Assembly (NCBI GenBank): GCA_026874595.1
Contig: CM049310.1
Location: forward strand, 31,931,558 to 31,995,557
Origin: Sipunculus nudus
Taxonomy: Eukaryota; Annelida; Sipuncula; Golfingiida; Sipunculidae
Direction of reading: 5' to 3'
Length of the DNA: 64,000 nucleotides
Each line of letters opens with the position of its first letter. The first letter of the stretch is position 1. This document shows positions 33,679-45,945 of the stretch, one piece after another. Made by a program: the position numbers and the translations under genes. A model generated the notes under the pieces. It was given only the letters and a program-made list of their open reading frames with translations. It had not been told where the DNA came from and did not search any database.

Positions 33679-34651
33679 TGCATTTATCTTCTTTTTTTTT
33701 GGTATCATACTATATAAATAAGATACAAATTGATTCGATGCATGGTCTTAAAGCATAAAACATAGGAATATTCAGGAGATAACTTCTATTTTGAGCCTTG
33801 AAATTTGACGGTGGATTCGCATTGTCATATGTTTTCAAATATAAATGTGTTTAAAATTCCCTTAACTGGTTAAAAGCTTACACAGGAGAATATTATGGTA
33901 TATACAAACCTTGCATTAAATTTTGAATTTGAACTTCGAACTTTGAAAGTAATATTTACTACAAAGATTAAACATTCAAAAGGTCCATAAGAAAAGGGGA
34001 TCTATTACACAAAATTTGGTTTAAAACCAACTGACAAGAGGAAGGTCCAGCCCCCCCCCCCCCCCCCCCCCCACCCGACCTACCTTCTGGATCCACTTCC
34101 GCATATCACAGTGATACTGATATCAAAAGATCCAATCTGTCTGTGCAACAACTCAGTTTACATGCGATTTTATCTGTTCCTATTGGGTAAAGAGCAGACT
34201 ACCATCATGCAGTTAATGGTCACATTTTTCGAAAACAATACTGTCATTACAGGACTTTTTTTTATATCCCGTGCCGATCTTGAGAGACGTGAAGTATCTG
34301 CAACATGCCTAAACACAAATAAGCTTATGAAATTCAAATTTTTTATATTATTAACTGCACTTGTACAGTATACTATATCTTTATATGATGAATGTGTAAT
34401 TAGGAAGACAGTGGATGATAAAAGGAAATAAATGCAGTGACTGAGAGACAGAGAGAACGTGAAAAAAAACGTATAAGAGGAAGAAAATAGATGTATCAAT
34501 AAAACTCTATATATTATACATGTAATGGGAAATATAGTATATAATCATAGGGATAAAATTTTAACCAAAGCACAGAGGGAAAGGGAATATAATGAAAGTA
34601 TAATTTAAAAAAAAAAGAATGATTGATGGTAGAATATAGAACTTCACAGAG

Positions 34652-34690
<39 letters not shown>

Positions 34691-34755
34691 GTAAAGTGTC
34701 AGCGATTTATCCCTCACCGCTGATGAGTCCTAAATTACGGTAGGGATGATAACCA
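33679..34755. other. No gene seen; poly(C) 34051-34072 and (GA)n near 34663-34688
   Basis: A 106-codon plus frame at 34111-34431 and a 109-codon minus frame over the same bases are mutual shadows with no recognisable motif. Confidence 0.4.
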
Positions 34756-34768
34756 AGCACGTCTCAAT

Positions 34769-35177
34769 TTTTTTTTTTTTTAAATATTTTTTTTGTCGGA
34801 TGTAACCGCCTCCATTTTTTTTAATGCTGCCTTAACTAAGTACATGTATATCTGTACATTTCCATTCCGGTTTCGGACTACGTGACAGGGCAGTATCACA
34901 CGCTTCCTCTCATTTTATATCCTGGCGTTAACCAGGCCCGGTGACTACTGCACCTGCGGGCCCTGGGTTGGTAATCATACCACCGAGGACCCCGGAAAGG
35001 CGCACTCGTTTGTGAGTGAAACACGGCCGTTGGGCACGACCTTCCCATTAAGCCTGCAGAGCGCTCACCCTGGGTGGGGGCCGACCGTGAAAAACCTCAC
35101 CGCCTCGGCTGAGATTCGAACTCACGATCTCCCGGCTTTGAGTCCTGCGCTCTACCCCTGAGCCACAGAAGCCGGTC
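34769..35177 (-). mobile_element. Full-length tRNA-derived SINE, family 1, with 13-bp TSD
   Basis: On the minus strand it starts ACCGGCTTCTGTGGCTCAGG. It has an A box (TGGCTCAGGGG), a tRNA-like anticodon region, a B box (AGTTCGAATCTC), a long conserved body, the terminal TGGAGG...hairpin and an A/T tail. AGCACGTCTCAAT is repeated exactly at 34756-34768 and 35178-35190. It is the best preserved SINE here and the reference for the copies at 13018, 18036 and 22117. Confidence 0.95.
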
Positions 35178-35190
35178 AGCACGTCTCAAT

Positions 35191-35927
35191 GTTGCTATGT
35201 ATTCAGCGGGTAGCAACTGTATCCAAAATAGATACGACAAAACAGACACAAATATATATGTTTTTTACATGCATAAAGCTTTTCTCCGCTCATTTTCGAC
35301 AAATTAAAGAGATATAATGGTTGTTTTGTTTTCTTTGTTTGTGGGTTTGTATCTTATTGATTATCAAACACATATCAAAATGTAATCGGTTGATTTTTTA
35401 CCGCACTTATGAAGTGCCTTACCGTAACAGTCACTGTGAAACGCAACTTAATTAGTCCTGTTATTCAAACAATTAGTTAATTATCAATCGACCTCGCTAT
35501 GATAGAAGGGAAAGCTTCCCCTTGAAGTGCAATGAATTGGAGGTGCAGGTTTCTCTGTCATATATATCCTTGATGTGGTACGCGCTTTCCAAAATGAATT
35601 CCTACTTTTTTCTTGGAAATATGCATATTTTTTTACCGATAATTTGGCATTACATGGATAATGTGAATTATAGGACAAAAAAATATGAATTCACCCGAAA
35701 ACTTAGGTTATCTATATAATTAATACGGAGTTGGATTTTTTTTAGACCACGGTTTACCTGCTTCCGTTCTTATTTGACTCTCCAAATTCGCCAGACGTAT
35801 CATTGGTGTGCTCTTCTAGGACAAGTTGGTTTTATTTTGCGGGATTATGCACCATTAAGCTGAACAATTAACAATTTTAATATTTCCCCATTAGGTGCCC
35901 CTATTTCTTTTGTGCTGCAAGGTCCTC
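35191..35927. other. No gene seen
   Basis: AT-rich. Two 64-65 codon frames overlap on opposite strands (35484-35719) and are not recognisable. Confidence 0.45.
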
Positions 35928-37415
35928 CACGCCAGTGACGCTTTTTCAGGAGGCGCTTCGGGGATTTTCACTAGCCTGTTAAGACCGTGGCCAAAGTGCA
36001 TGTCTTGCCCAAAAGGCATTTCCGTGCAATACGCGGTCACGCGGGTCCACTATAATCCCCATTGATCCCCCATATCCATTGTAACGCCTCTAAAGGAATT
36101 TTCTCACTCAAAAGAAGTTAAGGTTTTTAATCCAAAGACCACATGACTCCGCTTTCAATGCTAGGGCTTTTCAGTTGGTCAACACTGGGCACTGAGTCCA
36201 GTGATGTGACCACCGTTTGACAAAATTATCATAGGCTACAGATATGTTGATTTTTATACATTCAAAAATATCTTTCCATGATAACCATGGTTTCAAAATT
36301 TCGGCCAAGTCGTGTTTTATGAAGTTTAAAAAAATGAAATAACGTAATTATCATTCGGGTTAGGAATGGGTCTGGGGGTTCACAAATATTTGTTAAGATC
36401 CGTTGTCTATAGGGACGGTTAAACATGAAAAAAATATCACCAATACATCTTTAATTTGATAACAAACTAGAATCTGTAGTCGGGGTGTAAAACCTCATGT
36501 GTTCACGTGTGTGCGTTTTTTTGTATAAACGCTGTCATGCTTCAGTGACACGAGTTCACTTTGCAGTGTCGGAACAAATAAATACGAATGGGTGGCTTCC
36601 ACACGGGGACAAAGAAATGGTCCTTTGTCATAATGGTTTATAAGAAAATATATATTGTGGCGATTCTTATTATCTCCAAAATGGAATGGACTATTGATAT
36701 GTCTTTACCCCAATCCTCTACAAATGTACAGCAAAATATTTTTTCGCCTGTCACGCTTTTTCAGGAGGCGACCTGTTACCCCGCTAAACCCCATTTCACT
36801 TATATCGCCTGTTAAGGAATTTTACTCCATCAAATCCAAGCGCGGAGCACATGTCCACATGAATATTTTAATAGGGAGCACTGTTCCGTTGAGTGGACAC
36901 AAAGAGCTGAGACCCTTTACACGATCACCATTTTATAGATTTATAGGTATGTTGAATTTTATATATTCAGAAGTATCTTTCCATGATAAAAATGGTTTTA
37001 ATATTTTGGCCGATTGATTTATGGGTTGTTTGAAAAAAGTTTTTTTTCAAAAGGAAGCCCCCGGGGGTGAGGGGGATTGCACACACTTCCAAGGGTCTTC
37101 ATTCTCTTGGGGACCTTTAAACCCCCACCAGAATCTTCTAATGAGTCGTTTGTTCATACGTGCACGTTTCATGTAAAACATTGTCATGGTTAAGAAACAC
37201 GGGTTCACTAGGCGAGTGGCAGAACAAATGCATACGAATAGGTGGCTTCTACTCGGGGACAAAGGATAAGCCCCTTATAATTTTTCATTTGTGGAATTGT
37301 GATTATGGTACTTAAGAAAAAAATATATTATGGTGATTCCGATTACATCCAAAAATAAAATGGATTACGGATGCAGTTTTACTCTACCACTCTAAAAATT
37401 TTCAGCAAAATCTGT
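35928..37415 (+). repeat. Large tandem duplication, two units of about 820 and 670 bp
   Basis: Landmarks repeat in the same order. They are TGACGCTTTTTCAGGAGGCG (35936) with TCACGCTTTTTCAGGAGGCG (36749), then the GGTATGTTGAATTTTATA/TATCTTTCCATGATAA block (36244 and 36945), then ATACGAATGGGTGGCTTC...CGGGGACAAAG (36580 and 37226), then a CAGCAAAAT end (36728 and 37400). Unit 2 is shorter through deletions. No unit has a recognisable protein; the frames at 36588-37017 are not conserved in unit 1. Confidence 0.75.
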
Positions 37416-38174
37416 ATATTACATTTTGCGTTAATTTGCTGAAAGACAATACAAGAAACCAAGGACGAAGTGGTTCCTGTGCTAAATGATTTCATCGAAA
37501 TATATCAACCTGCTTTCTTTTTATCTGGGAGAGTTGTCAATTTTGAATCAGACCTGCTTATTCCATGACAATTAACAGTACTTAAACCAAAAAAATTAAT
37601 ACTGTTGGAATATATTTTTCTAGGCCTAACTTTTTCACATTGGCAGTTATACGTACGTCTCGCGTACAAGAGACTTCGACGACATATGTATGTGTATACA
37701 AATAACTCATGTGTCTGTGAACATGCCTTAGACTATACCCTCAACTGACTACACTGAAGAAACATCGTGTTTCACGATGTCGCCTGAGCTTCAACTAACA
37801 CAAAGCAACTTTCATATAATTCCACGGTAGAATACTTCTTTATACAATCGTTATATGTTCGATATTTCCCAAGCAATGAGGCTGTCGGACCGATGTTGTT
37901 TATCGGAAAAAAACTCCTCACTTAAAAATTCGTACAACCTGTATATGCCTAACGTCTCTTTCCAAAATTTATTTTTTTGGTGTGATTTATGGAATAAATT
38001 AATGTTGATATTTTGGAGAATTCTAGCAGAAGTAATCTTTATATCATATAAGTAAAACACATGACAAAATTTCCTGCTAAACATTAGGATTAAAATTTGC
38101 GTCGTTTAGTTCCTATCAGATCATTACAAAAATATGCACCAGATAGAGCCGTGGAGTTTCCACGGGTGCAGCTA

Positions 38175-38175
<1 letters not shown>
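37416..38175. other. No gene seen
   Basis: AT-rich, with two opposite 66-77 codon frames at 37851-38084 that shadow each other. Confidence 0.45.
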
Positions 38176-38229
<54 letters not shown>

Positions 38230-38283
38230 TATATACATATATATATACATATATATATATATATACATATATATACATATATT
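38176..38283. repeat. (TA)n and (TATACA)n microsatellite
   Basis: About 23 TA units pass into interspersed TATACATA units. The Tyr-Ile frames on both strands are artefacts. Confidence 0.95.
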
Positions 38284-40430
38284 GCATATGTACATGCCAA
38301 AAATAGTTACCAGTTTTGGCAGGGAAAATTGCGGATCTCTGTATGAAAAATAATTCATTATATTAAAATCATTTAATTGTCCAAATGACCTCCGAAATAG
38401 ACGGATTGTTTCTTTGGATGTTAATCTAACCCCATATCAAAATTTGTACTTATTGTTTTAGAATTGTTGCAAATGGATTAAAAAAAACTTCACTGAAAAC
38501 AATCACCTCTCCAACGGGCAGAGGAATAAACATATAAAACGGCTTTTATAAAAGAAACTGGTCTCTTCATACTTTTTATCGTTTGAATATTTGATTCAAA
38601 ATACGACCATGTATTTGTTCAATTTTTGATGATCCGATAGCATTTATTTTTTTTGTACCATTTTTTAAAACACATACAAAAAGTTATATGCATGCTTTCG
38701 TGCCAGTATATACATATACAAAACGTATTCTAGCGGAAAGTTATGAAGTAATACAATAAATTATTAAAATCATTTAATATATACATTGAATATAGTTCAA
38801 CAGGAATATATTTAATGTGGTATTTATTTTGTTTGTTTTTGTTTTGTTAGGAAGACACCCGATGAAATTATAAGGACAGTTCAGAATTAGTTTGTGAAAT
38901 AATAAACAGTGTTTTTTTCACATATCATTCACTATTATTCAGTTAATGACTTTTCAACCAATGCACTCGCAGACAACAGGAGACATTAAAGAAAATATGA
39001 AGACTACCCTGCCAAAATTCATCAGTTTTGCAGCATATTTGATGCAGATTTTCAGCATTCAGCCAGAACAGTGTTTTCAGCAGATCTGCAGGAATAAATC
39101 AGTAGACTTACAGCATATGCTGTTTATGTGCTCCAAGATCTATGGATTATATCCCCCCCCCCCCTCCACCTATCAGATAAAATCCTGTTTTGAGCAGCAG
39201 ATGTTAAGTATCGAATCAGCAAAAATTGAGTGGTTCTAATTATCTAAATTAGTGCATATCAGAACCAGGTTTTCAGTAGTTCTTCAGCAGAGCCTTAACA
39301 GTATGCTGCCCTGGGTCAGACTTGTGTACATCCCTGGAACAGTGTGTTCAAACAAGTCTGTATGTAGCTATACCAATCACCTAGAACTCCTGGTCTTCGC
39401 TGAATGTTTTTCAAATTAAAATGTGTAGTTTTCTTGTGTTTAGATTTGTCTTTGAGCTTAATTCCTGAAAACAATACATGTTGCATGATTTAAAGAAAAC
39501 ACATGTTGTTGCTAATAATTTATTGTTACAGACAAATTGACAATAGAAAGCGGGACTTGATAAATGAAGGTTTCGATACGAGTTAACGAGTTTTAAAACA
39601 GTTTTTTATCTCCATAAAAATGCTATTTATTTTGTCTGGAGGAAATAATTGATGCATTATAAAAAGTAATAAGTACAAAATGCCCATGTGTATTTTCAAT
39701 GAGGAAATTTAATTCAAGAAATACATCAGTATAAATACATGTTTTGTTGGTCAAAAGTGAATGCCCGGTTTGTTATGACTGAATAATGGTATGAAATCCA
39801 CATATTTTTCTGCCTCCTCCACACACACGCTCAGGAATACGCAAAGATCATACATATACATGTAATGTATATCTAGGCGGTTGTGTCTTTCCCATGGACT
39901 TGAGGATACAAGAAGGAGCGTGTTTCAGGTGTGATTTGGGTAATATGTGCACCATCTGCGTCATTCAAAATTTAACTTTGCGGGAAATTGTATTACAAAG
40001 TAACATTATTCAGAACCTGAATTAAGTCCTGGCCACAGGAATGTGCCGGCAGGTTTATGAGCGGTGCATACAAAATTGGTTAGCGCTGGCCCCCTTTTGG
40101 ATAAATATTTTCATGCGCAAGAAGACAATGATCAAGTAATTAATTTAAATGCCATGGTAGCCACTCTCCGTGAATTCAGGCATGAAATATTTAAGTGTGA
40201 AAAACACCGAGATTGTAATACTGATTGCAAACAGTTTATTTATACAGGTTTTGGCCCAGTAAAATCCGGTATAGTTTCGACCCTGCCAGACCCAAAGTAC
40301 GGCTTTTAATGTAATCCCCAACTAGATGGCAGCACCTATAAGTAGATAACCCGGGAACATTCTGGAGGGCAGAGGTTTCAACAAAGAGTCAAACAACCAT
40401 TTCGGATCACAATTTTTTATTTGGAATACA
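38284..40430. other. No supported gene; unidentified frames at 38946-39239 and 40064-40309
   Basis: The plus frame at 38946 (97 codons) is Gln-rich because of CAG-rich DNA and crosses a 12-base poly(C). The plus frame at 40064 (81 codons) is more protein-like, with CEKHRDCNTDCK near its middle. It has no family match I know, no obvious promoter and no intron signals that would extend it. Either could be a relic exon. Confidence 0.3.
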
Positions 40431-42255
40431 ATATCTTTCTAATTTAAATACAGGTAGTGCCACCAGTCATCAGGAAGTGATGAAACACTCCATGATCAAT
40501 ATATATGAATATATATATATATATCAAGGCATTATAGCTATTCAGATACAGAAGCTTTTGTATCTAATTTTTAATTATTCTTTGGGGTACTTGCGAGCCC
40601 TTTAGCTCGGAGAATATGGGTAACAGAAACTTCATTTCAGGTTTCCAAGGATATTATTTTTTTATCAGTGCATTGGTTATTCAGATAATGGAGTTGTTGT
40701 ATCACATTTCTAACTAGAAAACAGATAGTCGACAAGCAGCAACGTGGATTCGCCGAAGTCAGTGTCGTAGAGGTGAAGTGAGGGATGGATTGAGTGGTAT
40801 GTTACACCACTCTTGAATATAGTCAACTAAAAATCTGAAAAAAATGCATTGAATTAATCAACAAAAACACCTGGCGCTACCTGTCTTGTTTATGAGAAAA
40901 TTTTCCAAGATAGATGGACATGCCAAATTTCAGATCAATACCGTGAGCTACTCCGGAGATATCAGCAAATTTCACACAAAGCACATGTACGGATGGACGC
41001 CACAGGAAAACGATGGCAGATGGCACCACCAGTCTTGAGTACAAGATGGATGATTCCAAGGTCTATGTCTATGCACCATTTCAGGCCAATACGGCAAATC
41101 TCTCCTGAGAAAAATGCATTTATTTTTTTACGGAACCGGGAAGGTATGTGGCGCCACCTGTCTGGTTTACAAGCAAGCTTTCCTAGATAGATGGACATGC
41201 CAAATTTCAGTCCAATACCTTGAACAAAACCTGAAATATGACCAATTTTTCACCCAAAGCAAATATACGCATCGACGCCACGCAAAGATGACTGCAGACG
41301 GCGCCACCAGTCTTGTTTATGAGATGTAGGTGTCGAGGATCTATGAACATGCACAATTTCAACCCAATACATTGAAGAATGACAGATGAAATTTGCACAG
41401 ATGGACAAATGCATAGATGGACACTACGCAAAAAGTATTGAAGGTGGCGCCATTACGAGATGGAGAAATAAAAAATCTAGTGACATGCAAACCTTCAGCT
41501 ATATACATTCAGCCACTCCTGAGATATGGGCCGTTATCTAAAAGACACCCAGATTCGAACTGCACAGAAAAGATTGCAGGTGGTGCCATCTGTCTTTGTT
41601 ACGCCCAACTACACAGGTGAGGGAACAATTATGCTTGGTTTCGGAAAGATCGGTCCAAGGGTCTCAGAGGAGTTTTTTTCTGGAAATGAAGTTTTTGTAT
41701 CACCTTTGTTAATTATTCTTGGGGTTACTAACGAGACGTACGAGTCCTTATTTCAGGTTTCCAACGGAATTTTCATAGACCTCCCTGGATGTCAAGGTAG
41801 AAGATTCCAGATCCAGCAGTTACGATTTGTGACTTGTCAACAGATGACTGCTTCTTTGAAGGTATGAAAAATAAAGAAATAATTTCGTAAAAACTAGAAA
41901 AAAATACAGGTAGTGACCAGTTTGTAGGAACTGATCGAACACTCCATGATCAATATGACTGCAAAGAATTATGGTGATCGTTGCAGTAGTTATTCAGATA
42001 CTTGAGTTTTTGTATCAAAGTTGTGATTATTATGGGGGGTACTTATGAGACCCATAGCTCAAAGAATACGGGTAACAGAGACCTTATTTCAATTTCCAAG
42101 GAGAATTTTCATGGTCCTCCCTGCATGTCAAGTTAGAAGATTCAAGGTCCAGCGGTTACGATTTGTGCCCTGTTAACGGAAAGCCAGACAGACGATCGAC
42201 ATAGAGTGATCGCTATAGCTCTGATGACTTACAGTCAGCTGAGCTAAAAAAAACT
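40431..42255 (+). repeat. Composite noncoding repeat, copy 1
   Basis: It contains two module types shared with 60458-63314: a GGTGGCGCCACC-bearing unit with TCATGATCAATATGTATGCC and GATATGGGTAACAGAGACC blocks, and a shorter unit with GCCACC...TGTTTATGAGA and ATGGACATGCCAAATTTCAG. The last part holds AGACAGACG-rich sequence and a hairpin (42216-42246) before an A-run. Translated frames across it are broken and unrelated to proteins. Confidence 0.8.
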
Positions 42256-42403
42256 TTACTGCGGGACTTGAAACCGTTGACTGCTAGATGGCGCATTACT
42301 GAGTGCGGGGTTTCAGGAGCTCTTACAAATTTGCCATATTATGGACTGAATATTGAACAGAACCTGCTAAATTGGGAGATACACACTTGCCTTCTGCTTA
42401 GTC

Positions 42404-43359
42404 ATGGAAGGGGCCGACGACAACTACACTGACAATACGTACTGGTGAGAAATTTCGATTTTTCATAAATGATTTGAGCCGAGCTCATACTATAAAGGAA
42501 TCCCGCCGTCCACCACCTGTCTTTTTGTGATCGTCTCGCCCATTCACTATTTGATGATCTGTTTGTTCCGCCCGAGTGGTCACCGATATTATGGCCCATT
42601 TAAATGAAGGTACAACAAAGGTTAACATGCCAACTGACGTTTCAGACAAACAGCTTCAAAAAATTATTTGGGACAAACTAAGCTGTTTAAATTTAGCTAC
42701 AGTCCCACTGAAGCAGGCAGTACTACGGATAGGCAAGGATTACCACGGATCACTCGGATACAGTCCGGGGTGGTCCGTGGTGATCCGGGGTGTTTTTTGG
42801 CAGAATTATCTCGGCAGAGCTACGTCTCACCACTGTCCGCCAAGGATGCGCTACGGATTGCTGTTTTTGTTTTCACGCTAGTCCGGGGTGATTCGTAGCT
42901 CCGACGGGGCACTGCCGTGGAAGTCTTGGGCTCTGCCATGTTGGTAGTTCGGGTGGTTTTTAACGTCCCGGACATCCAAGGACGGTCACGACAGTGCCCC
43001 GTACTTCCACGGCAGGGTCACGGACGCCCACGGCATAGCCCCGTCAGAGCTACGGATGAGCCCCGGATCACCACGGATTACATTCCGCCCAAGATCACCA
43101 CAAATCGCCCGGGCAGTTTTTGACATACAAAAACTGCCGGCTCGCCCTCCCGGACCGTCACGGACCATTCCGGACCATCCAGGCAGCGCCACGGTTTAAA
43201 CCCCGGATCACCCCGGACCTATCCGTGGCACTGCCGAAGCTCTGCCGGGTCCTCTATGGGACTTGTACTAAAGATGAACTTAAAACTGAGGTGAACGAAA
43301 TTTCAGGCAGATTATCTGAAATTGAAAAGAGAACAAATTGCATGGACACTCAGTTGTAG
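42404..43359 (+). pseudogene. LINE ORF1-like coding relic split by a fold-back element
   Basis: An ATG at 42404 gives MEGADDNYTDNTYW before a stop. A frame from 42576 reads VNMPTDVSDKQLQKIIWDKL and stays open to the insertion at 42715. After it, 43241-43359 reads CTKDELKTEVNEISGRLSEI and stops, a coiled-coil-like heptad pattern. Taking out 526 bp (insertion plus one target duplication) puts both parts in one uninterrupted frame. The protein resembles a non-LTR ORF1 with a coiled coil, but the family is not certain. A LINE endonuclease begins about 750 bp downstream on the same strand. Confidence 0.55.
42715..43235. mobile_element. Fold-back (inverted-repeat) element with 5-bp TSD
   Basis: It begins GGCAGTACTACGGATAGG (42716) and ends CCTATCCGTGGCACTGCC (43218-43235), an 18-bp terminal inverted repeat with two mismatches. 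Inner blocks also pair across the centre near 42955: CCGGGGTGGTCCGTGGTGATCC with GGATCACCACGGAT, and CACTGCCGTGGAAGT with ACTTCCACGGCAG. GAAGC flanks it at 42710-42714 and 43236-43240. There is no transposase, so it is non-autonomous. Superfamily not assigned. Confidence 0.85.
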
Positions 43360-44105
43360 TATATATTTCTGATGATATGCATCCCAAAACACGCGTAGAA
43401 CATCAATATCTGGTGAAGATTATGAAAGATATGAGAAGCTAGGGCTGGTTTGCTTTCATTCCTTTATCATTGCCGCGTGTTAGAGTTCAAGGAGGGTCTG
43501 AAAGAATTGAATGTTCCCTTGAAGACTTTTCGAGCGCATGATCCTTCAGTGTAATTCATGGCACAATGCTCTCTCTCAGTGTGGCTGGTTATAAACACTG
43601 AGACTGAATTTTCCCGTCGCACCTGTTTGACATGACCTTTTTTTTGGTTAAATATACACAATAAAGAAAATTTAGTCTATTTCCATCACAAGGTTACGTA
43701 TTTGAGCACTGCATTGACAATTGTCTATCATTGCATATGTTTATGTATGTGTGTGTATATGTATATGTATATGTATTATGTATGGGTATATATTTTTGTG
43801 ACAGGGACGGCGAAGATCTCACTATATATAATATTACTTTTCTGATTGTTTGCTTAAATATTAGCGGATTCGGGGGCCACCTGAACCCCATCTTTTTGTT
43901 GCCTTTCAGCGGAATGGGGACTGCCCCGCACGCTCCGCACTATATGTGCGTTTTTATTGACTTTCCATACACTTTCATGTATATATATTTCTTTTTTTAT
44001 GTTTTTGCTGATGTATTCTTTTACTTGACACAAATTTATTCATATCAATTGTTAACTTCACCATATATTGTTTTTGTAACAAGAAACTGCCCAAACTTTT
44101 ATTCC
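43360..44105. other. No clear gene; possible LINE 5' or ORF1-ORF2 spacer
   Basis: A TATG/TGTA-rich stretch (43735-43795) is followed by a 133-codon plus frame (43731-44132) that is Phe/Tyr-rich and unrecognised. It may be untranslated LINE sequence ahead of the endonuclease. Confidence 0.35.
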
Positions 44106-44115
44106 TTTACAAGAC

Positions 44116-45300
44116 ATGCACAATCGCCATAACATTTCAATAAGCTTGATTAAAATAAGAAGTTTGTCACCTAGCAGGAAAGATTTACTCCAGAATAATA
44201 TTGCTCATTCACATTTTAATACAAATTCCCATCAAGACCTTACTATAGATGGCTACCAAACAACTCACCGTCGTGATCGCACTTTCGCCCCGGGAGGGGA
44301 CGTTGCGGTCTATGTTGAGGAAAATCTACCCGCTCGGAGACGTTTTGATTTAGAAATTAATGATATGAAGATATTATGGATGGAACTGAAAATTCGACAA
44401 AAGTTGTATATCCTTAGTACATGTTATAGACCATCAATACTATTTACTTTTTTGGTCTTTACTTCAGGAGAATATTGATAATATACGCACGACAGGTATT
44501 AATGAAATTATCTTGATAGGCGATTTTAATACAGGCCCTCCTACGTATCACGGGCAAAAATTACCGAATTTGGTGAATCCAATATGTTTATGATGCATGT
44601 CTCTGAACCGATTTATATAACAGAGACTAATTCAACTATCCTAGATCAGGTAATAACTACTGATACTTGTATAATAAACAAAATCGATATACTCCCGCCT
44701 TTGGGTATAGTATGACCACTGTACTGTTACACTCGAACTTAAGTCCAAATACCTAATATTACCACATATAAAAGGCATGTTTGGTTATATAACCTAGCTG
44801 ACTTTGATCTTTATAGGCAGCTTTTAAAATATACACACTTGGATGAAATATTTTACATGAACGATCTCGATTACATATGCTTACGAGTTACCCAAATCAT
44901 TCTTAAACCAGCTAGACATAGTATACCAAATAAAATAGTAACTATAAGGCCTATAGATAAACTTTGGTACAAAAACATATTAAGGGCTCTGAAACGCCGG
45001 AAAGATGGGTTTCATAAAATTGCAAAAACATATGAAACGTCCACGTGAATGGGAAAGGTTCAGGAGAGATAGGAAAGAATATATTAATAAGTGTGATGAG
45101 GAAAAAAGACATACTCGTCAGAACTGATGTCATCTGTAAATATTGATAGAACACGTGATCCAAAGAACTTTTGGAAGAAAATATGTAAAATTTTTGGCAC
45201 TTCAAAACTTCATGGAATTCCGTCCATATAAACGGAAGGAGATCAATTATTCAATAATTCAGATATCGCAACAACCTGCAATGAATTCTTTCTGTCTCAA
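44116..45300 (+). pseudogene. LINE endonuclease relic
   Basis: It starts with IKIRSLSPSRKDLLQNNIAHSHF, the N-terminal block, then jumps to DLTIDGYQTTHRRD. That skips the region that should carry the catalytic Glu. APGGDVAVYVEENLPARRR and LWMELKIRQK follow. A GDFNTGPPTYHGQK-like block lies near 44520, then ETNSTILDQVI near 44625. The linker toward RT (PNKIVTIRPIDKLWYKNILR, 44925-45000) is next. Several stops and shifts interrupt it. Confidence 0.75.
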
Positions 45301-45311
45301 TCCATTGCAAA

Positions 45312-45677
45312 GTGGATGATCGTAATGCGACCCTCCCTGATATATCTACGAGTGTTATTGGTCATTCCTTAGAGAGTATTAACATCAGTAAACAGGAGGT
45401 ACTTGACGCTCTCGGTCAGTTAAAAGTAGGTAAAGAATGCGGCCCAGATGGAGCCAGTCTGCGCTTGCTTAAAGAGGAGGCGCCTTACTTAGCATCTCCC
45501 TTATTACGTCTCCTTAATATATCCCTTCAAAGAGGAGAAATGCCCTTAATGTCGAAGAAATCTTTCGTTGCTCCGGTGTTCAAAATGATGACAGGCGACT
45601 ATTAGTAAACTATCGACCTACTTCTTTGACAAGCTGCATTGCCAAAATAGTTGAATGTGTGAATTTCAAATATATTT
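45312..45677 (+). pseudogene. LINE reverse transcriptase N-terminal relic
   Basis: The 97-codon frame has LDALGQLKVGKECGPDG, LRLLKEEAPYLASPLLRLLN and SFVAPVFK, the first RT blocks of Jockey/CR1-like elements (K-x-x-G-x-D-G, L...L...N.S). After a frameshift VNYRPTSLTSCIAKIVEC completes the next block. Sequence then changes to LTR at 45678. The catalytic Y/F-x-D-D region is absent. Confidence 0.8.
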
Positions 45678-45945
45678 TGTTTAAGGTGTCTCTTTTATTG
45701 TGAGTTGTTGACATTCTGATTCGTGTTAGGCAGGCCCTGGTTATTGTGCGCACCAGTGATACCTGTGTCTGTTAGGCAAGCATAGTCCGTTGCCATGGGA
45801 GACGTGCGAGCCGGACCGGCCCCCGTGTGGGGTCAGATGTGTAGACACGCAGCGTTAATGCTTATCTGGAATTTTCCTAGCTGTATGTGCTCTTTGAGCG
45901 CCTGTGTCTTGTTGTGTTATTTGGATTGTTCGTGAACTTATATAC
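45678..45945 (+). mobile_element. LTR U3 fragment inside the LINE
   Basis: It starts TGTTTAAGGTGTCTCTTTTATTGTG, resembling the first bases of the solo LTR at 21304. It continues with TGTGTAGACACGCAGCG, TCTGGAATTTTCC and GGATTGTTCGTGAACTT, which match the solo LTR at about 21465-21560 in order. It stops before the TATA box. It is the start of an LTR of the same family, truncated at its 3' side. Confidence 0.65.

Noticed and set aside
34111-34499. 106- and 109-codon frames on opposite strands
   Set aside because: They are mutual shadows without a recognisable domain, near low-complexity sequence.
34769-35177. Host tRNA gene
   Set aside because: The tRNA-like head is followed by a conserved SINE body, a tail and a 13-bp target duplication. 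The cloverleaf is degenerate.
38090-38358. Tyr/Ile-rich open frames on both strands
   Set aside because: They are translations of the TA/TATACA microsatellite.
43731-44132. 133-codon plus frame as a membrane protein
   Set aside because: The hydrophobic, Phe/Tyr/Val-rich content comes from TATG/TGTA-rich and T-rich DNA, and it runs into the LINE.
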